NCBI GenBank assembly: GCA_002366645.1 | Contig: DFBM01000041.1 | Location: 840 to 8,159 of the forward strand | Source of the DNA: Rhodobacterales bacterium UBA3080 | GTDB lineage: Bacteria; Pseudomonadota; Alphaproteobacteria; Rhodobacterales; Rhodobacteraceae | DNA length: 7,320 nucleotides | Direction: 5' to 3' | Shown: positions 1 to 5,938 of the stretch, in pieces | Numbering within the stretch: the first letter of the stretch is position 1 | Layout of the letters: every line of letters begins with the position of its first letter | The notes under the pieces: model-generated | What the model was told of the DNA's origin: nothing | The model's database searches: none | What the model saw: only the letters and a program-made list of their open reading frames with translations | Translations under genes and position numbers: made by a program

Positions 1-1886
1 GCGATGCCGCGCGCCATGCCAGTCAGGGTTTCGTCATTCTTAAGCGCCAACAATGGCTCGAACTGGGCGGTAATACGACGGTCAATGAAGTGGGACAGAC
101 GACGGCGAACCTTTTCGGCGACCTCAGGTCCGGCTTCTTCGTCGACGAATGGCTCAACCGCCGGAGAAAGCGCATCCGCGCCTGCCAAAAGCTTGCCCAC
201 CGCATATTCGCCCCACATCAGACCACCTTGTTCGGTGACATCCATCTCTGTGTCCGGCGCGTTGTAGAACTTGTCTGATCGCAGGTTGAACGCGGGCTGA
301 AGCGCCGCGATAGCGGTTGCCCGCAAGGTCTTTGCCTCTTCCGCGCTGGCGGATGGATCAAGCTGGAAACGGAAGCCCTCAAGCTTACCGATAAAATGGC
401 CCTCGACGGTGACTTCACCGTTTTCGTTTACGTCTGCCACAAGGGCCTCCTTCTGCTTCAAACGGCGCAGCAGAACACTGGTGCGCCGGTCGACAAATCG
501 TTGGGTCAGTGCCGCATGAAGGGCGTCTGACAGTCGGTCTTCTACGGCGCGTGTTTCCTCACGCCAATGGGTCGCGTCCGCAACCCAGTCTTTACGCTGC
601 GCAACATAGGTCCAAGTGCGGATAAACGCTAGTCGTTTTGACAGCGCATCTATGTCACCGGCGGTTTTATCAATCTTTTTTACTTGCGCCGCCAGCCAAT
701 CGGTCGGAATCCGCCCGTCATTATGCATAAAATCAAACAGTTTTTGGCAAAGGTTGGCGTGTTCCGCCGCCGAAACCTTACGAAAATCGGGAACTTGGCA
801 AACATCCCAGAGGTGTCGCACATCCAGCCCACCGCTGACTTTGTCCCTGATTTCGGGCATTGACCACAGCAGTTTAAGTGTTGCGAGGTCGTCTGCCTCG
901 CGAGCACGTGTCAGATCTTCATGGCCCGAAAGTTGCTCCAGACTACGGATCAATGTGTCTGGCGAGCCAAACTCCAACCTCGAATTGCGCCACTGAAGCT
1001 TTTTGATCGGCGCGAACCTGTGGTTTTCGATCGCGTCCACCCATTCCGGTTCCAGCGGATCGGCCTCACCGGTTACGCCAAAGGTCCCGTCGGTGGTAAA
1101 ACGCCCCGCCCTGCCCGCAATCTGCCCCAGTTCGTTAGGCATCAGATACCTGTGCCTGCGCCCGTCGAACTTGGAGGTGCCCGCCAACGCTACGTGATTG
1201 ATATCGAGGTTCAAGCCCATTCCAATCGCATCCGTCGCCACTAGATAGTCGACCTCGCCGTTTTGATAAAGCTCAACCTGCGCATTTCGGGTGCGCGGCG
1301 AAAGGGCTCCCATCACAACGGCAGCACCTCCCTTTTGTCGACGCAGAAGCTCGGCAATCGCGTACACGTTATCCACTGAAAACGCGACAATCGCTGATCG
1401 CGGCGGCATTCGACTGATTTTTTTCGCACCAGCATAAGACAATTGCGACAGCCGCTCCCGACGCAGGAATTTTGCCTCTGGGATCAGGGCCGCTATGCGC
1501 CCCCGCATCGAATCCGAACCAAGAAACAAGGTTTCGGACAATCCCCGTGCATTCAACAAACGGTCGGTAAAAATATAACCGCGATCCGGATCAGCGCAGA
1601 GCTGGATCTCGTCGACCGCCAAAAAATCAGCTCCGATACCCGTTGGCATCGCCTCGACCGTGCAAACCCAGAACTGTGCCCGTGGTGGCACGATACGTTC
1701 TTCGCCCGTCACCAGCGCCACAACCGACGGACCGCGCAACGCAACAATACGGTCGTAAACCTCGCGCGCCAACAGGCGCAACGGCAGACCAATCACACCG
1801 GAACGATGCGCCAGCATACGCTCGATCGCGTAATGGGTTTTCCCCGTGTTGGTGGGGCCAAGAACGGCCGTGATATTGGATTGCAT
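1..1886 (-). CDS. SUV3-like ATP-dependent RNA/DNA helicase (helicase-related protein), C-terminus beyond left edge
   Basis: An open frame without stops runs from ATG at 1886 to the left edge and gives 628 residues. Visible superfamily 2 motifs are Walker A GPTNTGKT (residues 10-17), a motif Ia-like LPLRLLAREVYD (about 43-54), the Walker B variant DEIQ (92-95), motif III-like LGSDSM, motif V ATDAIGMGLNLD (217-228) and motif VI QIAGRAGR (255-262). The DEIQ box and compact core at the extreme N-terminus are typical of the SUV3 branch, which in mitochondria unwinds RNA for the degradosome. Alphaproteobacterial relatives are usually annotated only as 'helicase-related protein'. A conserved helical region follows (about 422-478, including IRTWTYVA and QRFVDRRTSVL). 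Family members are longer, so a C-terminal part is missing here. The gene starts 15 nt after the TPR gene with no clear Shine-Dalgarno, which fits translation from a shared transcript. Family assignment is firm; the cellular substrate is inferred. Confidence 0.93.
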   Translation of the reverse strand, partial: MQSNITAVLGPTNTGKTHYAIERMLAHRSGVIGLPLRLLAREVYDRIVALRGPSVVALVTGEERIVPPRAQFWVCTVEAMPTGIGADFLAVDEIQLCADPDRGYIFTDRLLNARGLSETLFLGSDSMRGRIAALIPEAKFLRRERLSQLSYAGAKKISRMPPRSAIVAFSVDNVYAIAELLRRQKGGAAVVMGALSPRTRNAQVELYQNGEVDYLVATDAIGMGLNLDINHVALAGTSKFDGRRHRYLMPNELGQIAGRAGRFTTDGTFGVTGEADPLEPEWVDAIENHRFAPIKKLQWRNSRLEFGSPDTLIRSLEQLSGHEDLTRAREADDLATLKLLWSMPEIRDKVSGGLDVRHLWDVCQVPDFRKVSAAEHANLCQKLFDFMHNDGRIPTDWLAAQVKKIDKTAGDIDALSKRLAFIRTWTYVAQRKDWVADATHWREETRAVEDRLSDALHAALTQRFVDRRTSVLLRRLKQKEALVADVNENGEVTVEGHFIGKLEGFRFQLDPSASAEEAKTLRATAIAALQPAFNLRSDKFYNAPDTEMDVTEQGGLMWGEYAVGKLLAGADALSPAVEPFVDEEAGPEVAEKVRRRLSHFIDRRITAQFEPLLALKNDETLTGMARGI

Positions 1887-1901
1887 GAGTGGGCTTTAAG
1901 G

Positions 1902-2471
1902 TTAGAGTTCGACGCCGCCAACTTCGAGGCCGAGGGCTTCGGTGGCGTCATTTACATTCTCGATGTACGGGTGGATTTCCTGCACCATCAGATAGGCTTT
2001 AAGTGCCAGATCGGGGTTTCCAAGTTCTTCGAAAATCAATCCTAGTCCGTTCAGCGCACCGAAATGACGTGGGTTCAGGATCAGTGCTTGCCTGATATCC
2101 GAGATCGAAAGTGCGTACTCATCGATAAAATAATATGCCGTTGCCCGGGCATTCCAGGCTTCGGCAAAGTTCGGGGCGTGATCAATCAAGGCTGAAAGAT
2201 GCTCGATTGCTTTGGGGTAATCCTGTCCGGCTATGGCTAGCTGGCCGCGCTCTAGCAACATGTCCATTGCGGCGGAACCGGAGTGGGTCCAGATATCGAT
2301 AATTTCGCGTTCGATCTCGTAAAAGTCTTCGGTGTCGGACGCCTTCAGTTCGGCAAACAAAACATCGAGTCGTGCGTTTGTATCCTCAACAATGTTACCG
2401 GTATCCGCCCGGCCAATGCTTGCCGCAAAACTTAGCGAGAGTACTAGAAATATGCCAAATAGTTTACTCAA
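1902..2471 (-). CDS. Secreted/periplasmic tetratricopeptide-repeat protein
   Basis: The product has 189 residues. A signal peptide is evident: K3, a hydrophobic stretch over residues 4-19, then a probable signal peptidase I site GRA|D after A22. About three TPR units follow at 70-103, 104-137 and 138-171, with typical A/G-Y/F-A spacing (for example AEAWNARATAYY and FGALNGLGLIFEELG). TPRs are protein-protein interaction scaffolds; no catalytic domain is visible. The start codon is TTG: an in-frame TAG lies two codons upstream (2475-2477), no ATG occurs before the signal peptide, and a GGAA sits 6 nt upstream (2478-2481). The gene directly precedes the helicase in what looks like an operon. The partner protein is unknown, and a periplasmic protein co-transcribed with a cytoplasmic helicase suggests shared expression rather than a physical complex. 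Confidence 0.88.
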   Translation of the reverse strand: MSKLFGIFLVLSLSFAASIGRADTGNIVEDTNARLDVLFAELKASDTEDFYEIEREIIDIWTHSGSAAMDMLLERGQLAIAGQDYPKAIEHLSALIDHAPNFAEAWNARATAYYFIDEYALSISDIRQALILNPRHFGALNGLGLIFEELGNPDLALKAYLMVQEIHPYIENVNDATEALGLEVGGVEL

Positions 2472-2627
2472 TCGCTATTCCATTCCCGATTATCCGACGA
2501 CCAGCCACCGTGGGTGGCGATATCTTGCGCGAAGTTCATTCCTAACGCAACGACAGGTGACTCCAAGGCTTCCATTGTCGGACCCTTCACCATAGGCTGA
2601 ACCAAACCTTATTCACTGGAGATAAAT
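2472..2627. promoter_or_regulatory. Divergent intergenic region between the TPR and SCP2 genes
   Basis: This 156-bp spacer must hold promoters for both the minus-strand TPR-helicase operon and the plus-strand SCP2-hydrolase operon. I could not pick a convincing -35/-10 pair for either. A short perfect hairpin, GCCACC-GTG-GGTGGC, lies at 2504-2518, about 33 bp upstream of the TPR start; it could be a small operator or a leader hairpin. A GGAG Shine-Dalgarno for SCP2 is at 2618-2621. Confidence 0.45.
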
Positions 2628-2918
2628 ATGAGTGACATTCTTTCAACCGCTGTAGACGCCCTAAACAACAAAATCGAAGATCAATCCTTTGACGGTTCGG
2701 TAAAATTCGAGCTGATGGGCGTAGGGGCGATCCGTATCGACGAAAACGGCGTTAGCGTCGACGATGGCGAGGCTGATTGCACGCTAACTGCCGATGCCGA
2801 TGTTTTTCAGTCGATCATGGAAGGTGACATAAATCCGACATCGGCCTTCATGACGGGCAAGCTGAAAGTTGACGGTGACATGGGTATGGCCATGAAACTG
2901 GGTGCATTGTTGGCGTAA
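2628..2918 (+). CDS. SCP2 sterol-carrier-domain lipid-binding protein
   Basis: This is a 96-residue single-domain protein. From about residue 14 to the end it follows the SCP2 fold pattern: the strand GSVKFELMGVGAIRID, an acidic DDGEADCTLTADADVF segment, then the hallmark SAFMTGKLKVDGDMGMAMKL. The domain forms a hydrophobic tunnel that binds fatty acids, acyl-CoAs or other lipids; bacteria generally lack sterols, so the family name should not be read literally. There is no signal peptide, so it is cytoplasmic. The ATG has a good GGAG Shine-Dalgarno 6 nt upstream (2618-2621). Its TAA overlaps the ATG of the hydrolase by one base (TAATG), which indicates translational coupling. Family is confident; the ligand is unknown. 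Confidence 0.93.
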   Translation: MSDILSTAVDALNNKIEDQSFDGSVKFELMGVGAIRIDENGVSVDDGEADCTLTADADVFQSIMEGDINPTSAFMTGKLKVDGDMGMAMKLGALLA

Positions 2919-3847
2919 TGATAAAGGCGCCCCTTCACGATCTGCTCGGCGTTCCCCAAGGCGGAAGCGCACGCTATGTACCTACTGCGGACGGCACAAA
3001 TATCCGTGTCGCTTACTGGCAAGGTGGAGAGCGCGGGACCGTGTTGCTGTTTCCGGGGCGCACTGAATACATTGAAAAATACGGCCGTATGGTTGCGAAG
3101 CTGCAAGCGCGGGGTCTTAACGTCGTTGTGCTCGACTGGCGGGGACAAGGCCTGTCCGACCGGCCGGACAATCGAACCGATCGCGGTCACGTTGACCATT
3201 TTCATGACTACCAACAAGACGTCTCGGCGGCTTTGTCTATTCCTGAAATCGCTGAACTGGCCGGACCACGTTTGTTATTTGGCCACTCCATGGGTGGCTG
3301 TATCGGACTGCGCACGCTGGTTGATGGTCTGGGTCTGGAAGCGGCCGTGTTTTCCAGCCCGATGTGGGGCCTGCCCGGACAGAAGGCTGCAAAGCACTTG
3401 CTTGCCGTCGTCAATATTCTGGGGCGACCGTTTGGTCAGCATAAAAACCTGGTTCCAGGTACCAAACCCGGCTTCTATGTTTCCAATTTTGGCTTTGAGG
3501 GTAACGAGCTAACCAACGACTCGGACCATTACGCCATGTTCCAGCAGCATATCGCAGCGCTGCCGGACTTGGGCCTTGGCGGACCGACGATTCACTGGGC
3601 GGTTGAGGCTTTACGGGAAATGGATGCACTGTTCGTCGCCGATGCACCGGATGTTCCGGTGCTTACGTTTCTGGGTACGGAAGAAAACGTTGTCAGTGCC
3701 GAAACCATCGAAAAGCGTGTGCCTAGGCTGCCGAACGGCCAGCTTCAGGTCATCGATGGTGGCAAGCATGAAATCTGGATGGAAACGCCGAAAATCCAGA
3801 GCGACGTCTGGGATATCACCGATCAGTTTCTAGATAAAATACTGTAA
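2918..3847 (+). CDS. Alpha/beta hydrolase, lysophospholipase/monoacylglycerol-lipase type
   Basis: The product has 309 residues and is an alpha/beta-hydrolase fold serine hydrolase of the PldB/monoglyceride lipase group (hydrolase_4). Seen in order: the oxyanion-loop region LLFPGRTEYIEKYG (about 43-56), the strand-loop VVVLDWRGQGLSDRP (about 69-83), and the nucleophile elbow GHSMGG (122-127) with Ser124. Near the C-terminus are FLGTEENVV (251-259), where the catalytic acid is expected, and GGKHEIWME (281-289) with catalytic His284. The acid position carries Glu255/Glu256 rather than the more usual Asp. No signal peptide is seen. The start codon overlaps the SCP2 stop by one base and has no obvious Shine-Dalgarno, so translation probably depends on ribosomes finishing SCP2. 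Co-expression with a lipid carrier supports a lipid ester or lysophospholipid substrate, but that is inference. Confidence 0.92.
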   Translation: MIKAPLHDLLGVPQGGSARYVPTADGTNIRVAYWQGGERGTVLLFPGRTEYIEKYGRMVAKLQARGLNVVVLDWRGQGLSDRPDNRTDRGHVDHFHDYQQDVSAALSIPEIAELAGPRLLFGHSMGGCIGLRTLVDGLGLEAAVFSSPMWGLPGQKAAKHLLAVVNILGRPFGQHKNLVPGTKPGFYVSNFGFEGNELTNDSDHYAMFQQHIAALPDLGLGGPTIHWAVEALREMDALFVADAPDVPVLTFLGTEENVVSAETIEKRVPRLPNGQLQVIDGGKHEIWMETPKIQSDVWDITDQFLDKIL

Positions 3848-3873
3848 CACCCGCCTCGGTTTCGAAACGGGTG
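3848..3873. terminator. Candidate bidirectional terminator hairpin between convergent genes
   Basis: CACCCG (3848-3853) pairs perfectly with CGGGTG (3868-3873), and inner T-A pairs can form across the GTTTCGAAAC palindrome at 3859-3868. It lies in the 38-bp gap between the hydrolase stop and the DUF1127 stop. There is no clean U-tract on the plus strand; on the minus strand a moderately T-rich stretch follows, which overlaps the hydrolase stop. Moderate to low confidence. Confidence 0.4.
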
Positions 3874-3885
3874 CCAGCGTTATCT

Positions 3886-4092
3886 TCAAGCCCAGAAGGG
3901 TTTTGCGGCTTCGCGTTTGGCCTGCGCTTCGGTCAGACCGATGTCGTTCAATGCGCTTAACGGCAGGCCGGCAAGGGCGCGGCGTTGCTGTGCGACACGT
4001 GCGCGGTCAGCGACCCAGTTAAGGACTGCCATTGCCGAAATATTACGAGTTGCGAATACTGGTGTGGATGCTGTGAAAGTTGCGTTTTGCAT
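3886..4092 (-). CDS. DUF1127 (YjiS-like) small basic protein
   Basis: The product has 68 residues. The C-terminal 40-45 residues match the DUF1127 core: an Arg-rich helix (VADRARVAQQRRAL, 27-40), then LAGLPLSALNDIGLTEAQ and the terminal REAAKPFW. The frame also has an ATG at 4104, but a strong GGAGGG Shine-Dalgarno (4096-4101) sits 4-5 nt before the ATG at 4092 and overlaps the upstream one, so 4092 is the better start. Some alphaproteobacterial DUF1127 proteins have been linked to RNA turnover and small-RNA function (for example CcaF1 of Rhodobacter sphaeroides) and to phosphate and carbon metabolism in Agrobacterium; whether this one acts likewise is unknown. It is divergent from a LysR regulator, which suggests but does not prove control by it. 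Confidence 0.9.
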   Translation of the reverse strand: MQNATFTASTPVFATRNISAMAVLNWVADRARVAQQRRALAGLPLSALNDIGLTEAQAKREAAKPFWA

Positions 4093-4133
4093 GATGCCCT
4101 CCATTGGGTTTCGTTATGGGTTAGATATTTCAT

Positions 4134-4148
4134 ATCAGTGATGTTGAT
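4134..4148. promoter_or_regulatory. Candidate LysR-type operator (T-N11-A dyad)
   Basis: ATCA-N7-TGAT is an imperfect palindrome that contains T4135-N11-A4147 with TCA/TGA arms, the classical LysR-type box layout. It lies near the middle of the 123-bp DUF1127-lysR spacer. A second dyad, GATAT-TTC-ATATC (4124-4136), adjoins it. Such short dyads can arise by chance in AT-rich DNA. Confidence 0.4.
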
Positions 4149-4173
4149 TTATATGTCAGGCTGTGATTAATAA
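4144..4173 (+). promoter_or_regulatory. Possible sigma70-type promoter for lysR
   Basis: TTGATT (4144-4149) as -35 and TAATAA (4168-4173) as -10 are separated by 18 bp. Transcription would start near 4180, shortly before the lysR start at 4216. The -35 overlaps the candidate LysR box, as expected for an autorepressed LysR gene. Identified by eye only. Confidence 0.3.
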
Positions 4174-4215
4174 TAAAAACGAATGTTTATTATGCAACAC
4201 ATCACGGAAATTGAT

Positions 4216-5091
4216 ATGCCAAGAAACCTCGACATGACTGCCCTCCGCGCATTTGTAACCGTCGCCGAAACAGGTGGTGTAACGCGTGCAGCCGGACAGC
4301 TGCATTTGACTCAATCAGCGGTGTCGATGCAGTTAAAACGGCTCGAAGAATCTATCGGGCAACCACTTCTTGAACGCGCGGGACGCGGCGTTGCATTGAC
4401 GGCGCATGGCGAACAGATGCTGGGCTACGGTCGACGTATTCTTTCGCTGAATGACGAAGTCTGGGCCCGCATGACCAATCAGGAATTCGAGGGGGAAGTC
4501 ACCTTCGGGGTGCCCTCCGACATCGTTTATCCCTATATTCCCAATATCTTACAGCGCTTTTCTGTCGAGTACCCACGGATCAAAGTCAACCTTATCTCGT
4601 CCTACACGTCTCGCCTGAAACGACGGTTATCGAGAGGCGAGGCTGATCTGATCCTGACCACGGAGACCGATCTCGATAGCGGCGGCGAGGTGCTGCAAAA
4701 GGCCAAAATGGTCTGGATTGGTTCACCCGGCGGATTCTGCTGGAAAGCACGGCCGGCGCGGCTGGCTTTTGAGCACGACTGCATCTTCAGAGGGCACGCC
4801 CAGCGCGCGCTGGATGAGGCCGGAATCCACTGGGAAATGGCTGTGGAGTCTGACTCCATCCGCACTGTCGAAGCGTCGGTTTCCGCCGATTTGGCAATCC
4901 ACGCAGCCCTTGAGGAGACTGTGGACCATCACCTCGAGGTGATTCCCCACAACGGCGCCCTGCCCGATTTGCCCATGTTCAATATTAACATGTATCTGGC
5001 ATCCGGCCCGCAAATGGCGCTGGCCGAACGACTGGCGAAAATGGTGCGCGCGGCTTATGGATCATCCGCCCAGCTCAAGGCCGCTGAGTAA
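4216..5091 (+). CDS. LysR-family transcriptional regulator
   Basis: From the chosen start the product has 291 residues, the normal LysR length. The N-terminal winged helix-turn-helix spans about residues 6-65: LDMTALRAFVTVAETGG, then VTRAAGQLHLTQSAVSMQLKRLEESIG with the typical AA-x(6)-TQSAVS-x-Q-(L)-LE pattern, then the wing LLERAGRGVALTAHG. The effector-binding domain begins near GEVTFGVPSD (about 93) and runs to about 280. ATG codons in frame at 4183 and 4192 would add 11 or 8 residues, but only the ATG at 4216 has a GGAA Shine-Dalgarno at suitable distance (4206-4209) and gives the usual N-terminus. LysR proteins often regulate the divergent gene and themselves, here a DUF1127 gene. The effector cannot be deduced. 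Confidence 0.92.
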   Translation: MPRNLDMTALRAFVTVAETGGVTRAAGQLHLTQSAVSMQLKRLEESIGQPLLERAGRGVALTAHGEQMLGYGRRILSLNDEVWARMTNQEFEGEVTFGVPSDIVYPYIPNILQRFSVEYPRIKVNLISSYTSRLKRRLSRGEADLILTTETDLDSGGEVLQKAKMVWIGSPGGFCWKARPARLAFEHDCIFRGHAQRALDEAGIHWEMAVESDSIRTVEASVSADLAIHAALEETVDHHLEVIPHNGALPDLPMFNINMYLASGPQMALAERLAKMVRAAYGSSAQLKAAE

Positions 5092-5098
5092 GGCGTTA

Positions 5099-5122
5099 AC
5101 CCGATCTAAAATCCGGTGTTTT
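5099..5122 (+). terminator. Weak intrinsic terminator after lysR
   Basis: ACCCGAT (5099-5105) pairs with ATCCGGT (5111-5117) with one internal C/C mismatch and a CTAAA loop. G then TTTT follows. The hairpin begins 8 bp after the lysR stop, the right place for a terminator, but the stem is short and the T-run only four bases. Confidence 0.4.
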
Positions 5123-5124
5123 GA

Positions 5125-5168
5125 CGTACACAATGCGTACACAACCCGTACGCAATGCGTATGTACGT
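5125..5168. repeat. Four tandem 11-bp direct repeats (regulator-binding array candidate)
   Basis: Head-to-tail units are CGTACACAATG (5125-5135), CGTACACAACC (5136-5146), CGTACGCAATG (5147-5157) and a degenerate CGTATGTACGT (5158-5168). Every unit starts with CGTA at exactly 11-bp intervals, so all face the same side of the DNA helix. Eleven-bp direct repeats are the binding layout of OmpR/PhoB-type response regulators. The GTAC cores also create a nested dyad: ACGTACA (5124-5130) with TGTACGT (5162-5168), and TGCGTAC (5134-5140) with GTACGCA (5148-5154). The array sits about 18 bp before a possible -10. Confidence 0.75.
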
Positions 5169-5229
5169 TTTCGCCATACGTCGCGTTAATGAATTAGTTT
5201 GTCCTTCGATGCTAAACCAAAAACCGAAC

Positions 5230-5291
5230 CCAATTTACTTACCTCCAAATTGGCGTTAGTGTCAGATGGGTTGCCAAAGTCATCTAACGCC
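5230..5291 (+). promoter_or_regulatory. Two overlapping potential stem-loops upstream of the Sel1 gene
   Basis: Stem 1 is CCAATTT (5230-5236) with AAATTGG (5247-5253), a perfect 7 bp with a 10-nt loop. Stem 2 is GGCGTTAG (5252-5259) with CTAACGCC (5284-5291), a perfect 8 bp extendable by ATG/CAT (5266-5268 with 5281-5283) across a bulge. The two share G5252-G5253, so they compete at the junction. They could be DNA operators or alternative leader RNA folds. Confidence 0.4.
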
Positions 5292-5347
5292 CCAAAACCT
5301 TGGATTAGCGCGAATAAATATTTCAACTGTTGTTAAGAAGTTCATTG

Positions 5348-5938
5348 ATGAAAAAACTCGCCAAGATCGTCACCGTGGCAATTTTCCTGCTTCCTGCGGA
5401 AATTTCTGCACAAGATTTCGACGCCGGACTCGCGGCGATGAAATCAGGTGATTTCGAAACGGCATTGTCGGAGTGGGTTCCTTTGGCCGAACAAGGTCAT
5501 GGCCTAGCCCAGCATAATATCGCGACGATCTACCTGCGAAGCGAGGGTGTGGAACAAGACATCGATAAATCAACTTATTGGTTTCGTGCCGCAGCCGAAC
5601 AAGGGCTGAGTGAATCTCAATACAACCTCGGGCAAATCTTTCTGCACGGCGGGCCGATCGAAGCTACTGAAGCGGTGCACTGGTTCAGGGCTGCTGCGAA
5701 GCAGGGTCACAGTTTTGCGCAGCACAACCTCGGTGGTATGTATTATTTCGGGCGAGGTGTCGCGCAGAGTGATATGCTCGCAAGAATGTGGTACGAAATC
5801 GCGTTTATTAACGGCGATGACAAAGGGGCAACCAGCATGGAAAATGTTGGGCGCCGAATGACACCTGAAGATATCAACGCGGCGCGGAATCATGTTTGGA
5901 CCTGCATGGAAAGCAACTACGAAAATTGTGGGGACTAG
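5348..5938 (+). CDS. Secreted Sel1-repeat (SEL1-like) protein
   Basis: From ATG at 5348 the product has 196 residues. A signal peptide is clear: KK at 2-3, hydrophobic residues 7-17, and probable cleavage ISA|Q after A21. After a TPR-like segment (about 23-50), three Sel1 repeats follow at about 53-86, 88-121 and 122-157, with signatures AQHNIATIYLRSEGV, SQYNLGQIFLHGG and AQHNLGGMYYFGRGV and the WFRAAAEQG/WFRAAAKQG helices. The middle repeat is slightly short. The tail holds two cysteines (C186, C194) that could form a disulfide in the periplasm. A TTG at 5330 would extend the frame by six residues but spoils the signal-peptide start; AAGAAG about 8 nt before 5348 supports the ATG. Sel1 proteins act as scaffolds in signalling, envelope or secretion functions; the partner is unknown. 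Its 3' end overlaps the convergent oxidoreductase gene. Confidence 0.88.
   Translation: MKKLAKIVTVAIFLLPAEISAQDFDAGLAAMKSGDFETALSEWVPLAEQGHGLAQHNIATIYLRSEGVEQDIDKSTYWFRAAAEQGLSESQYNLGQIFLHGGPIEATEAVHWFRAAAKQGHSFAQHNLGGMYYFGRGVAQSDMLARMWYEIAFINGDDKGATSMENVGRRMTPEDINAARNHVWTCMESNYENCGD

Larger units (their letters stand above)
5092..5347. other. 256-bp non-coding region between lysR and the Sel1 gene
   Basis: No convincing ORF occurs in this stretch. It contains, in order, a weak terminator-like hairpin (5099-5122), four tandem 11-bp repeats (5125-5168), an AT-rich TTAATGA that could be a -10 (5186-5192), two overlapping inverted repeats (5230-5253 and 5252-5291) and an AT-rich stretch before the Sel1 start. 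It looks like a complex regulatory region plus possible long leader RNA. Confidence 0.6.

Noticed and set aside
1443..2045. Plus-strand 200-residue open frame
   Set aside because: It lies antisense to the helicase N-terminus (Walker A and DEIQ region) and the TPR gene, has no recognisable domain, and its composition is that of a shadow frame.
2504..2518. GCCACC-GTG-GGTGGC hairpin as a terminator
   Set aside because: It is located between divergent genes with no T-run, so there is no transcript to terminate; noted only as a possible operator or leader hairpin.
4104..4183. Upstream start codons for the DUF1127 gene (4104) and lysR (4183, 4192)
   Set aside because: The Shine-Dalgarno sequences favour 4092 and 4216, and the family N-termini fit the shorter forms.
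5125..5168. Tandem repeats as CRISPR array, plasmid iterons or attachment site
   Set aside because: Units are only 11 bp with no spacers, there are no cas, rep or integrase genes nearby, and the flanks are ordinary chromosomal genes.
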